NCBI RefSeq assembly: GCF_003325455.1
Contig: NZ_CP025198.1
Span: 1,364,001-1,428,000 of the forward strand
DNA length: 64,000 bases
Origin: Acidipropionibacterium virtanenii
GTDB lineage: Bacteria; Actinomycetota; Actinomycetes; Propionibacteriales; Propionibacteriaceae
Reading direction: 5' to 3'
Numbering within the stretch: the stretch's first letter is position 1; each line of letters begins with the position of its first letter. The notes below the pieces were generated by a model. It was not told the DNA's origin, made no database searches, and saw nothing but the letters and a program-made list of their open reading frames with translations. Both the position numbers and the translations under genes were made by a program. Of the stretch, positions 19,421 through 27,466 are shown one piece after another.

Positions 19421-20245
19421 GTGGCGGTGGCCCGATTCATAGACATCGTCGATCCCGCTGATCCCCGCCTGGCCGATTACGTCAGCTTGCGCGACGTCAA
19501 TCTGCGCAGGAGTCTGGAGGCCGCCGAGGGACTGTTCATCGCCGAGGGGGCCAAGATCATCCGGCGGGCCGTCGAGGCCGGCTACCGGCCCCGGTCCTTC
19601 CTGCTGGCGCCGCGCTGGATCGAGGGGCTGCGCGATCTTCTGGACGGCGTCGAGGCGCCGGTGTTCGTGGTGAGCGAGGCGCTGGCCGAGCAGGTGACCG
19701 GGTTCCACGTCCACCGGGGTGCGCTGGCCTCCATGGAGCGGGTCACACGATGGACCGAGGACGACCTGATGGAGGCCCGGCGCCTGGTGGTGTGCGAGGA
19801 CATCGTCGACCACACCAACGTGGGGGCCATCATCCGGTGCGCCGCCGGCCTGGGATGGGACGGCGTGCTGCTGGCGCCCAGGGCCGCCGACCCGCTGTAC
19901 CGCAGGGCGATCAAGACGTCGATGGGCACCGTCTTCGCCGAACCCTGGGCCCGGATGACCGACTGGCGCCGGGGCCTGGAACGCCTCAAGGAGCACGGCT
20001 TCACCGTGGCCGCGATGGCGCTGAGCGAGGACTCGGTGAGCCTCGATGCCTTCGCCGCAGAGCTGGCGCGGAGCCCGAGGAAAGTGGCGCTGCTGATGGG
20101 CACCGAGGGGGCCGGACTGTCCTCGCACTGGATCTCCTTGGCCGACGTCGTGGTCCGCATCCCGATGGCCCACGGCGTCGATTCCCTCAATGTCGCCGCC
20201 GCGACGGCGGTGGCGTGCTACGCGCTCAATCCCCCGTTCAGGTGA
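19421..20245 (+). CDS. TrmH/SpoU-family RNA 2'-O-methyltransferase
   Basis: 274 residues, GTG start. An N-terminal RNA-binding (SpoU_sub_bind-like) region with LFIAEGAKIIRRAVEAGYRP is followed by the SPOUT knot domain with DHTNVGAIIRCAA (motif 1), LLMGTEGAGLSSHWI (motif 2) and IPMAHGVDSLNVAAATAVACY (motif 3). It methylates a ribose in rRNA or tRNA, and the exact target is undecided. Its stop sits inside the first GTGACA element upstream of the FtsK operon. Confidence 0.9.
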   Translation: MAVARFIDIVDPADPRLADYVSLRDVNLRRSLEAAEGLFIAEGAKIIRRAVEAGYRPRSFLLAPRWIEGLRDLLDGVEAPVFVVSEALAEQVTGFHVHRGALASMERVTRWTEDDLMEARRLVVCEDIVDHTNVGAIIRCAAGLGWDGVLLAPRAADPLYRRAIKTSMGTVFAEPWARMTDWRRGLERLKEHGFTVAAMALSEDSVSLDAFAAELARSPRKVALLMGTEGAGLSSHWISLADVVVRIPMAHGVDSLNVAAATAVACYALNPPFR

Positions 20246-20291
20246 CAAATCATCAGCATGGCAGGAAGCATTGTCACGCGAAGAGGTGACA
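20242..20291. promoter_or_regulatory. Three GTGACA elements upstream of the FtsK-type operon
   Basis: GTGACAA (20242-20248), its inverted copy TTGTCAC (20271-20277) and GTGACA (20286-20291). The outer pair forms a 7-bp perfect inverted repeat with a 22-base spacer, just upstream of the predicted -35. A regulator-binding site is an inference. Confidence 0.4.
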
Positions 20292-20299
20292 CATTCAGA

Positions 20300-20329
20300 T
20301 TGCCCGCCGATTCCGGCTCCTCATAGTAT
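20300..20329 (+). promoter_or_regulatory. Predicted promoter of the FtsK-type operon
   Basis: TTGCCC (20300-20305), 18-base spacer, TAGTAT (20324-20329, fitting TAnnnT). It ends 27 bases before the ATG of the first gene, which has GAGAGGA as ribosome site. Confidence 0.4.
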
Positions 20330-20356
20330 GACGCGCGTCGTAGCGAGAGGACTCTG

Positions 20357-21649
20357 ATGACCCATACCGCCTTCCCCGGTCAGGCTGAAGGATTCGGCTC
20401 CTGGCTTCCATCCGATTCCGAACCGGGGGTGCGCACCGCGCATCTTGACGATCCATTGCCCGCCGCCGATCTCTACAAGGAGCTCGCGCTTCCGAGGGAC
20501 GAGACGACCGCCGAGATCCAGAAGCGCCTGCGCGGGCTGAGGAGGGACTGGACAGCGAAGGCGATGCGCAAGAACAGCATGACCGAGAGGGCCCAGATCC
20601 AGCTCGGCTTCGTGAGCCAGGCCGAGCGGGTCTTCTTCAGCGACGAGATGCGTCGGCGCTACGACCTCAGCCTCGTTACCGGTCCCGAGAAGGACGATGA
20701 GGTCGACTGGCTCACGCGGGCCTGGAACTACTACTTCCAGCGTGACGAGGGCGCGGCCGCGGTGGCCGCCAGGAAGGCCAGGGAGCAGCATCCGGAAGAT
20801 CGGATGGTCTACGTGGTGGCGGCCTGGGTGACGTTGCTGACCGCCGCGGATGACAAGGATGAGATCCGGCGTGCGAAGCAGGATGCGGACGAGGCTTTCG
20901 TGCTCGACGAGCTGGGTGAGGACACCGCCGACGTCCACCATGTCCGTGCCGTCGCGTATCTCGGGCTTGAGGACTACGACCGCGGCTTGGTGAGCATCGA
21001 GAGAGCTCTGCGCCGGGCGGCACCGGACGAGATGCCCCACATGTATCTGGTCAAGGGATCGCTCCATCAGGGCAGGAAAGAGTACGAGGAGATGTTCAGT
21101 GCCTCGATCGACGGCCTGGAGGCGACCCCCAACCTCATCGAGGAGGATCAGAGGCGTCTCACGGACAACCTGCTGGCCGCACTCACCGGGCTGTGCTATT
21201 TTCCTGGAGCGCCTGTCCGGAGCATCGCCGCCTGCAGCAACAGAACCACCAATGTCGGTAATACCAGAATCCCGGAGGACTCGAAGAATCAGGCTCGGGA
21301 AATGCTTGGGAAGCTCAAACACATCGCCGAGCTAGAAGCTGTTCAGGATGTCGACTACAACCGCCCCGAGTATCTCTGTAGGATGTTTGGAATCGGCGTG
21401 GTTCTGGCAATCTTTGGATACATGTCCGGCGCTGTCGGATACTCGTCGACGGCCACCGGTTCGTTCGCTTTGGGACTGCTCGTGATCGTCATCTCCGGAA
21501 TCCAGGCCTACCGGCGCTCGGTGTGGAATGACAAGCGCCGGGCCTACAAGGCAGCCCAGACCGAGCTCAGTGTGCTGGAGTCGCAGCTCCCCGGTCGGCT
21601 CCGTGCCATCGTGAAGCTCAAGCGCTCCTGGCAGCTCGTGGTGGGCTGA
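20357..21649 (+). CDS. Degenerate J-like / TPR-like membrane-anchored protein, first gene of FtsK operon
   Basis: 430 residues of no named family that I recognise. Residues about 35-100 resemble a J-domain helix bundle (LYKELALPRDETTAEIQKRL, then AERVFFSDEMRRRYD), but the HPD tripeptide that activates DnaK is missing. Residues about 110-270 are helical repeats like TPRs (AWNYYFQRDEGAAAVAARKA, VRAVAYLGLEDYDRGLVSIERAL). Two transmembrane helices lie at about 335-355 and 360-380, then a charged cytoplasmic tail. It is probably a membrane adaptor or scaffold for the ATPase whose gene begins 3 bases downstream. Confidence 0.72.
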   Translation: MTHTAFPGQAEGFGSWLPSDSEPGVRTAHLDDPLPAADLYKELALPRDETTAEIQKRLRGLRRDWTAKAMRKNSMTERAQIQLGFVSQAERVFFSDEMRRRYDLSLVTGPEKDDEVDWLTRAWNYYFQRDEGAAAVAARKAREQHPEDRMVYVVAAWVTLLTAADDKDEIRRAKQDADEAFVLDELGEDTADVHHVRAVAYLGLEDYDRGLVSIERALRRAAPDEMPHMYLVKGSLHQGRKEYEEMFSASIDGLEATPNLIEEDQRRLTDNLLAALTGLCYFPGAPVRSIAACSNRTTNVGNTRIPEDSKNQAREMLGKLKHIAELEAVQDVDYNRPEYLCRMFGIGVVLAIFGYMSGAVGYSSTATGSFALGLLVIVISGIQAYRRSVWNDKRRAYKAAQTELSVLESQLPGRLRAIVKLKRSWQLVVG

Positions 21650-21652
21650 TCG

Positions 21653-22662
21653 GTGTCGGATCTCCTTCGGGTGGCCGACGTCTTCCCATGCGGGGGAGTG
21701 GGGCTGCCCTTCCTCGGCAGGGCCAATATCTGGGTCACCGACACCGTCGAGGACGGCCGATCACTCCTGCTCACGCAGCAGATCATCCAGCACGCCCTGT
21801 CCGCCACCTTCCCGGGGCAGCTCGAGGTGATCGTCCTCGACGAGGCGCTGAGCGGCGTGGCGGCCCCTTTCACCGCGGCCAACTCGGGCGGCGAGAAGCT
21901 CATCATGACCGTCAACACGCCCGAGGAGTTCCTCAAGGAACTCGCCTACCTTCGCGATCACGTCCAGGCCGTCAATGACGTCATCCAGGGACTGTCCGAT
22001 GACCTGCTGACCTTCCGCCGGAGCCAGGGATACCCGGTGGAGGGCTACAAGCTGATCGTCCTGTCCGTCGACGTCTCAGCCCTCAACGACCGCATTCTCG
22101 ACACCCTGAGCGTCCTCATGAAGGCCGGGCCCAGGGCCGGGGTCACCTTTCTCATCCATTCGATGACATTGGGTGTCAATCCATTCCTGCTGGAGCGGTG
22201 TCTCGTGGTGACCCTGGATGATGGTGCCCTTGCTGTCAACGACCGGCCGCTGCCCGGGCCCTGGGATCCGCCTGACCCGCGAGCGCTCATCCAGACCGCC
22301 GATCAGGTGGCCCGTGCGCGCGCCGGTGCCACGATGGACCCGATCGAGTTCGGGCAGGTCCAGGACATCTCGACCATGTGGTCGGGGTCCAGCCGCGACG
22401 GCATCACATTCGCGGTGGGCCGTTACGGACGCGAGATCGTCGAGGTGACGCTTGGCGATGAGGTGAACCAGCGGCACAACATGCTGGTCACCGGCGCGGT
22501 GGGGCAAGGCAAGTCGAACCTCATCTCCGTCATCGTCCACAGTCTCTGCCAGCGGTACTCGCCCGACGAGGTGCAGCTCTACATGCTGGACTTCAAAGAG
22601 GGGATCACTCTCCAGCAGTACCTCGACGAGGCCACGGGCGCCTATCTGCCGCACGCCAGAGT
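21653..22662 (+). pseudogene. FtsK/HerA-type ATPase, 5' part (interrupted by IS)
   Basis: GTG start 3 bases after the previous stop. This half has 336 intact codons: an N-terminal domain of about 250 residues (LIVLSVDVSALNDRIL, then a vWA/Rossmann-like feel), followed by the FtsK-type ATPase with Walker A VTGAVGQGKSNLIS and LYMLDFKEGITLQQYL. After TGAYLPHAR the frame enters the insertion element and stops at 22708. The partner half starts at 23994. Joined, they give a 774-residue protein. Confidence 0.9.
22653..22662 (+). repeat. Target-site duplication, left copy (ACGCCAGAGT)
   Basis: 10-bp direct repeat flanking the ISAs1-family element; identical to 23986-23995. Eight to ten bp is the normal duplication size for this family. 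Confidence 0.95.
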
Positions 22663-23985
22663 CAGGGCTCCGGAAAAGTCGGTCGTGTGTGCTGTGACTA
22701 GGGGTTGAGCCAGGTTCGGCGTGTCTGGTGGGCGGGCGAGGCCGCCATGGATTGGATGGAAGTACTCCTACAACCCGTCCAGCCATAAGGACCCCGCCCG
22801 CGATGCCATCCTCTCCCAGCGCAGTGTCTGCACGCACCCTTGACACGCCCCCACCCGATGCCCGGCTGGCCGATCACCTGGCCCGTATCCCCGACCCCCG
22901 CAAACCCCGCGGCAAGCGATACCCCTTGCCAGGACTGCTTCTGGTCGCGGTCTCAGCGGCGATGGCCGGCTGCCGGGGATTCACCGCCACCGGCGAATGG
23001 GCCGCCAGACTGACCGCCGCGGCGCTGGAGGAGTTCGGGCTGAGATCGGCCCCCGGCGAATCCACCCTGCGCAAACTCTTCGCGCGCATCGACGCCGCGA
23101 TGCTGGACGCCGAGTTGTGCCTGTACGCCTGGACCCGCACCACCACCGTCGAGGGGCGCCGGGTCATCGCGGTCGACGGCAAGACACTGCGGGGCTCCCG
23201 CTCAACCACCCAGCGGGCCCGCCATCTGGTCGCCGGCCTCGACCACGCCTCCGGCACGGTCGTGGCCCAGGAGGAGGTCCAGGCCAAGTCCAACGAGATC
23301 CCCGCCCTGCCCGCCATGATCGCCGCCCTGGGCTCTCGGGCCGCCGGGGCGGTGATCACCGCCGACGCGCTGCACACCCAGACCGCCTCCGCGACCGCGA
23401 TCCTGGCCGCCGGGGCGGACTACGTGTTCACCGTCAAGTCCAACCAGCCCACCCTGTTGAGGAGACTGGCCGGCCAGCCCTGGAAGCACGTTCCCGTCGG
23501 CCACGTGAGCGTGGAGAAGCTCCACGGTCGCCGCACACGGCGGAGCTTGAAGGTGATCCAGGCCCCCCGCGATCTGGGGTTCCCCGGCGCCTCCCAGATC
23601 GCCCAGCTGCGCCGGATCTCCACCAGGGGCGGCAAGAAGACCGTCGAGGTGGTCTACCTGATCACCTCCGCAAGGCTGCCGGCCGCCTCCCCGGCCCGGA
23701 TCACGACCTGGATCCGGGGTCACTGGGGCGTGGAGAACCGGCTCCATTGGGTCCGCGACGTCACGTTCGACGAGGACCGCAGCCAGATCCGTACCGGCCA
23801 GGGCCCGCACGTGATGGCCAGCCTGCGCAACCTGGCCATCAGCATCCACCGGCTGACCGGGGCCACCAACATGGCCCAAGCCACCCGTCAGGCCGCCTGG
23901 GACCCACTCGCCACTTGCAACATGCTCCTCACACTCTGAACACAACAACACCACAGGGAGGAGACGCGACTTTTCCGGGGCCCTG
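22663..23985 (+). mobile_element. Complete ISAs1-family insertion sequence (1,323 bp)
   Basis: Bounded by 19-bp terminal inverted repeats with one mismatch: CAGGGCTCCGGAAAAGTCG at 22663-22681 and its complement with C for T at 23967-23985. The flanks carry a perfect 10-bp duplication. It holds one full-length transposase gene in the same direction as the host gene. Identical duplications and intact ends point to a recent insertion. It splits the FtsK-type ATPase gene. Confidence 0.95.
22803..23939 (+). CDS. ISAs1-family DDE transposase
   Basis: 378 residues from the ATG at 22803; the frame is open from 22728, but the family N-terminus fits here. An N-terminal DUF4338/H-repeat-like part (LADHLARIPDPRKPRGKRYPL) precedes the DDE core: VIAVDGKTLRGS (first Asp), AVITADALHTQ (second Asp), GHWGVENRLHWVRDVTFDED (Glu). 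Length and motifs are complete, so the enzyme is probably active. Confidence 0.95.
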   Translation: MPSSPSAVSARTLDTPPPDARLADHLARIPDPRKPRGKRYPLPGLLLVAVSAAMAGCRGFTATGEWAARLTAAALEEFGLRSAPGESTLRKLFARIDAAMLDAELCLYAWTRTTTVEGRRVIAVDGKTLRGSRSTTQRARHLVAGLDHASGTVVAQEEVQAKSNEIPALPAMIAALGSRAAGAVITADALHTQTASATAILAAGADYVFTVKSNQPTLLRRLAGQPWKHVPVGHVSVEKLHGRRTRRSLKVIQAPRDLGFPGASQIAQLRRISTRGGKKTVEVVYLITSARLPAASPARITTWIRGHWGVENRLHWVRDVTFDEDRSQIRTGQGPHVMASLRNLAISIHRLTGATNMAQATRQAAWDPLATCNMLLTL

Positions 23986-23995
23986 ACGCCAGAGT
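23986..23995 (+). repeat. Target-site duplication, right copy (ACGCCAGAGT)
   Basis: Identical to 22653-22662. Deleting the IS plus one copy joins GT (22661-22662) to G (23996) and restores the reading frame as HARVLGLEADREFG. Confidence 0.95.
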
Positions 23996-25310
23996 GCTGG
24001 GACTGGAGGCCGACCGGGAGTTCGGGCTCAGCGTCTTCCGTCAACTCTTCGACATCTATCGGGAGCGGATGAGGCTGTTCAAAGAGAGCGGGGTGCAGAG
24101 CCTCAACGCCTACCGCTGGGCATTCCCGGATGCCGTCATGCCGAGACTCCTCCTGGTGATCGATGAGTTCCAACTCATGTTCTCCGAGCAGGACTGGATC
24201 GGTACCGAGATCGCAGACCTCTTGAGCAAAGGCGTCCGTCTGTTCCGTGCCAGTGGCATTCACGTCCTGCTGGCATCGCAGACCATCGGCGGAAACCTGG
24301 CGCTGATGGGCTCGGCCGGCGAGGGACTCTTCGGCCAGGTGCCGGTGAGGATAGCGCTGAAGAACACCATCGCGGAATCCCATGCCACGCTCGGTGTGAG
24401 AAATGAGGCTGCCGCCCATCTGCGCGCTCGCGAGGCCATCGTCAATCTTGACTACGGCGAGGTCTCCTCGAACCGGAAGACCAGTGTCGCCTTCGCCGAC
24501 GAGGCCGTGCTGACACCGCTGCGCCGGAGGTGGTGGCAGGCGGGGGCGAAGTATCCGGTCCCCTTTGTGTTCAGGGGAGACCGGATGCGGTCGCTGGGTG
24601 ACGATGACGCCGTACTGCGGGGACTGGCCGGCTCCGGGCCGACGGCGCTGCTGGGCGCGCTCATGGAGGTTGGCGGGAAACCTCTGGCGGTGCGTCTGGA
24701 CCGTGAGATCGGGCGCAACATCGCCCTTCTGGGTACGGCCGAGGGCATCGGCGAGTTCGTCGCCGCAGTGATGTCGGTGGCGGTCACCTCACCGCCATCG
24801 GTGCAGTTCCGGATCCTGGATCTGATGGCAGGCGACCCGTCGTGGGGGGCCGCCATGGCTGAACTCCGCTCAGGGCTGGACAGCCTCGGACGCCAGGTGG
24901 AGATCATCCCCAGGAGCCAGATTCCCGGATTCATCGAGAACATCTCGCTCGATCTGCAACGGTCCGACGAGGGCAGTGGACCGGACACCTTCATTCTGGG
25001 GTTCGGACTGGACCGGTGCCGTGACATGCCGGAAGCCTTCCAGGAGATCTGTCGGCTCGGACCCCAGAACGGCACACATCTGATCGGCTGGTGGATGAAG
25101 TACGACACCTTCAGCAACCAGATCGGCTACGGCGGCGAGCCCTACTTCGATGTCAAGATCGCGATGCGCACGGATCGCCAGACCGTCAAGAGCCTTATGA
25201 ATGATCCACTGCTGGATTGGACTCCGCGCGACAACCGGGCGCTGGCCTGGGACGTCGCCTCGATGGCCGGACCGGTCACGGTAATTCCGTACTCAAGCCC
25301 CAGGAACTGA
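23994..25310 (+). pseudogene. FtsK/HerA-type ATPase, 3' part (downstream of IS)
   Basis: Continuation of the ATPase cut at 22662. It begins with GLEADREFGLSVFRQL and has Walker B MPRLLLVIDEFQLMF and a sensor-like HVLLASQTIGG. After about 150 residues a second, degenerate ATPase-like domain follows, with NIALLGTAEGIGEFV where a Walker A would be but no Lys, then DTFILGFGLDRC. Tandem motor domains with only the first catalytic recall EccC of type VII secretion. The in-frame GTG at 23994 is not a natural start, so this half is probably poorly expressed. Confidence 0.9.
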
Positions 25311-25338
25311 ACAGACATTACGAACAGAGGAGTCACCG

Positions 25339-25596
25339 ATGCCGTCGACGCTTGGTCAGGTCCAGGTCGAGATCGAAGCGCTCAAGAAGGAGATCAAGAG
25401 CCATCAGGAGCTGCTCAGCGAGTTCCTCCGGAAGAACAAGGACAATATGCAACTGGTCTCCCGTGAGTTGGAGGGAAGCTCCACCAGCTTCGATGTCCTC
25501 ATGATGAACGCCATGACGAAGTCCGAGACGGATCTCCGGAAGGCCCAGGATGAACTGCGCGTCGCCGCCGATGCGCTCGACAAGGTGAGGCTGTGA
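25339..25596 (+). CDS. Small coiled-coil protein 1 of FtsK operon
   Basis: 85 residues, ATG with GAGGAG upstream, 28 bases after the ATPase stop. Almost wholly helical: heptad-like VQVEIEALKKEIKSHQELLSEFL, a central SSTSFDVLMMNAMTK, then a second helix to the end. A helix-turn-helix hairpin of this size resembles the WXG100/ESAT-6 fold, but no WxG motif is present. Function unknown. It overlaps the next gene's start (GTGA). Confidence 0.72.
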   Translation: MPSTLGQVQVEIEALKKEIKSHQELLSEFLRKNKDNMQLVSRELEGSSTSFDVLMMNAMTKSETDLRKAQDELRVAADALDKVRL

Positions 25597-25862
25597 GACT
25601 GATGGCATCAATCGAGGATCTCAAGTACGCCGCGAGGACAGTGGCGAACAATGCTGAGTACATCCAGGTCCAGTCCCGGGCCTGTGCTGACACGCTCAAG
25701 CGGCACGGGGACAGGCTCGGCGTGGTCGGGAAGGGTTCCAGAACCATTCTGGATGCCCGTCAGCGGGTGGCGGTGGCCCAGCGCGCCGTGGAGCAGTCGG
25801 CCGCGACACTGTTGACACTGCGCAGCAACGTGGATCGGTTCATCGCCGAGATCGGGAAATAG
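25593..25862 (+). CDS. Small helical protein 2 of FtsK operon
   Basis: 89 residues from the GTG at 25593 (the ATG at 25602 is an alternative). Two long amphipathic helices, ASIEDLKYAARTVANNAEYI and DARQRVAVAQRAVEQSAATLL, are joined near Gly-Val-Val-Gly-Lys-Gly. No family recognised. Translationally coupled to the gene before it. Confidence 0.7.
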   Translation: MRLMASIEDLKYAARTVANNAEYIQVQSRACADTLKRHGDRLGVVGKGSRTILDARQRVAVAQRAVEQSAATLLTLRSNVDRFIAEIGK

Positions 25863-25868
25863 CCGCGC

Positions 25869-26156
25869 ATGGCGCGGAAGGTGGATCCCGTCCTGGAGGC
25901 CCGGCGTCGGCGCGTCCTGGACGCTGTGGGCCAGGCCTCCTACCTGATCGATCGGGTTCGGCCCCGATGCCATGACCTTCAGCGCGAGACGTGGGCTGAG
26001 GTGAGCGGCACCGTCATCGGCGATGAGCTGGTGGCCGCTGCAGCTCGCTCGGCCGAAGGGTTGGAGCAGCTCGCCGGGCTGCTGGGTGAGATCTCCGCGA
26101 CCGCCTCGGCGATCGATGTCACCGTCGAGGTGCCCGATGAGGAGGAGAGCCGGTGA
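25869..26156 (+). CDS. Small helical protein 3 of FtsK operon
   Basis: 95 residues. A basic N-terminus (MARKVDPVLEARRRRVLDAV) with one Cys is followed by helices (DELVAAAARSAEGLEQLAGLLGEI) and a short acidic C-terminus (VEVPDEEESR). No family recognised. The start is 6 bases after the previous stop, and the stop overlaps the next GTG (GTGA). Confidence 0.7.
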   Translation: MARKVDPVLEARRRRVLDAVGQASYLIDRVRPRCHDLQRETWAEVSGTVIGDELVAAAARSAEGLEQLAGLLGEISATASAIDVTVEVPDEEESR

Positions 26157-26428
26157 GTGGAGAGGTCAGCGTCCAGGCGGTTGTCGACTCCCTGCACAGG
26201 TTCATCGCAGAGGTCAACGGCGGCAACGGCATCAGCCATGACGTGGCGGCCTGCCTGAGCCCGATCGCCAGGGCGATCGAGGAGCTCGGCGGATTCAGCG
26301 ACGAGCACGCCGACCGGGCAACCTCGCTGGCCGCATCGGCCGCCGAGAGGGCCAGGACGGTCGCCGAGGGCGATCTGCCCCGCTACGTCGCGTCCGGCCG
26401 TGAACTCATCAGGAGGCTCCAGAGCTGA
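26153..26428 (+). CDS. Small helical protein 4 of FtsK operon
   Basis: 91 residues, GTG start within the preceding stop. Helices VQAVVDSLHRFIAEVN, DVAACLSPIARAIEELG and HADRATSLAASAAERARTVA, with a GGNG turn. The Ala-rich amphipathic pattern suggests assembly with the other small proteins. Last gene of the operon, convergent with the XRE regulator 25 bases away. Confidence 0.7.
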   Translation: MSGEVSVQAVVDSLHRFIAEVNGGNGISHDVAACLSPIARAIEELGGFSDEHADRATSLAASAAERARTVAEGDLPRYVASGRELIRRLQS

Positions 26429-26453
26429 TCGGGGAACGCGCCATGGTCGCCTC

Positions 26454-26756
26454 TCATGGTGCGCTCCTGCGATCCAGCTCGGCACCGGCGAGAAGCTGGC
26501 CGCGCTCGCTGGCCCACGGACTGGTCGACTCGGTGACTTCGCCGAGCACTCCGAGTGCGCGGGCGACCTTCAGCAGGTTGTCGAGCGAGGCCCCCTGACC
26601 GGTCTCGAGCCGTGTGAGGGTGGACTCGGAGACGTCGGCCCGGCGTGCCAGTTCCCTACGAGACAGGTGAAGCAGTCTGCGCCAGTGCCGCAGATTCTCC
26701 CCGATCTGCGTCATCGCAGACCGGACACCGATCGGCTGCCGAGCCACATAGACCAC
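26454..26756 (-). CDS. XRE-family helix-turn-helix regulator
   Basis: Up to 100 residues; GTG starts at 26756 or, better placed behind GGAGGT, 26747. The HTH_3 domain (residues about 18-70) is IGENLRHWRRLLHLSRRELARRADVSESTLTRLETG, with a Ser/Pro tail. It has no adjacent HipA-like or RelE-like partner. A long inverted repeat directly upstream suggests autoregulation. Whether it also controls the convergent FtsK operon is unknown. Confidence 0.85.
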   Translation of the reverse strand: MVYVARQPIGVRSAMTQIGENLRHWRRLLHLSRRELARRADVSESTLTRLETGQGASLDNLLKVARALGVLGEVTESTSPWASERGQLLAGAELDRRSAP

Positions 26757-26764
26757 CTCCCCAT

Positions 26765-26806
26765 GTCAGATATGAACAGAAATCACCTGAATTCTGTCAT
26801 ATCTGA
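26765..26806. promoter_or_regulatory. Operator-like inverted repeat upstream of XRE gene
   Basis: The left arm GTCAGATATGAACAGAA (26765-26781) and the right arm TTCTGTCATATCTGAC (26792-26806, from the T at 26791/26792) pair over 16 bp with one extra A in the left arm. The 11-bp outer part is perfect. It is AT-rich against the GC-rich background and sits at the XRE promoter. Confidence 0.65.
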
Positions 26807-26826
26807 CGTGAATAGGGAAGCGCTCA

Positions 26827-27429
26827 TCAGCCCTTCGGGTGGAGTGGCCAGTCCTCGGGATAGAGGTGGTCGAGTTCCTCGTGCTGCTCATCGAGCTTGC
26901 GGCGGGAGCGCTTGGAGAGCCGGTCTCCGAAGACGGTGCCGTTGCAGTGGTCGGTCTCGTGCTGGAGACACCGGGCGAAGTATCCGGTGCCGGTGACGGT
27001 GAACTCGGTACCCCACGGATCCTGGCCGGTGCAGGTCGCCTGGTCGGGGCGGGCCAGCGGCTGGAAGGCGCCGGGCCACGACAGGCACCCCTCGTCGCCG
27101 GACACCAGGTTGCGGTCTCTGCCGGTGGGCAGGGTCACGACCGGATTGCACACCGCACCCTTGTGAGGGCGGCCGTCGTCGTCAGGGCAGTCGTAGACGA
27201 ACAGCGACAGGCCCAGGTCCACCTGGGTGGCGGCCAGACCCACCCCCTCGGCGGCGGCCATGGTGGCGAACATGTCGCGGATGAGCTCGTGAAGGGAGTC
27301 GTCGAAATCGGTGACGGGCTCGGTCCTCGCATGCAGCACCGGCTCACCCCACCGGGTCACCCGCCGCAGCTTCCCCCCGGTCAGGAGGTCGGCCCATCTG
27401 GGGTCCTCGGTAGGGGTGTGGTCACGCAT
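26827..27429 (-). CDS. def: Peptide deformylase
   Basis: 200 residues from the ATG at 27429, with AAGGAG upstream. It removes the N-formyl group from nascent proteins. The three motifs are GVGLAATQV, EGCLSWP (metal Cys) and QHETDHCNG (HExxH with both metal His). The motif-3 Cys after the second His is less usual than the common Leu. A single-gene unit. Confidence 0.95.
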   Translation of the reverse strand: MRDHTPTEDPRWADLLTGGKLRRVTRWGEPVLHARTEPVTDFDDSLHELIRDMFATMAAAEGVGLAATQVDLGLSLFVYDCPDDDGRPHKGAVCNPVVTLPTGRDRNLVSGDEGCLSWPGAFQPLARPDQATCTGQDPWGTEFTVTGTGYFARCLQHETDHCNGTVFGDRLSKRSRRKLDEQHEELDHLYPEDWPLHPKG

Positions 27430-27466
27430 GGAAACTCCTTGAGCTGTCTGGGAAACGCGCATGATT

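Noticed and set aside
25339-26428. Calling the small genes WXG100/ESAT-6 proteins
   Set aside because: Size and helices fit, but no WxG motif or secretion signal is visible, so only similarity is noted.
26454-26756. XRE gene as antitoxin of a toxin-antitoxin pair
   Set aside because: No small toxin-like gene is adjacent on the same strand; the neighbour is def.
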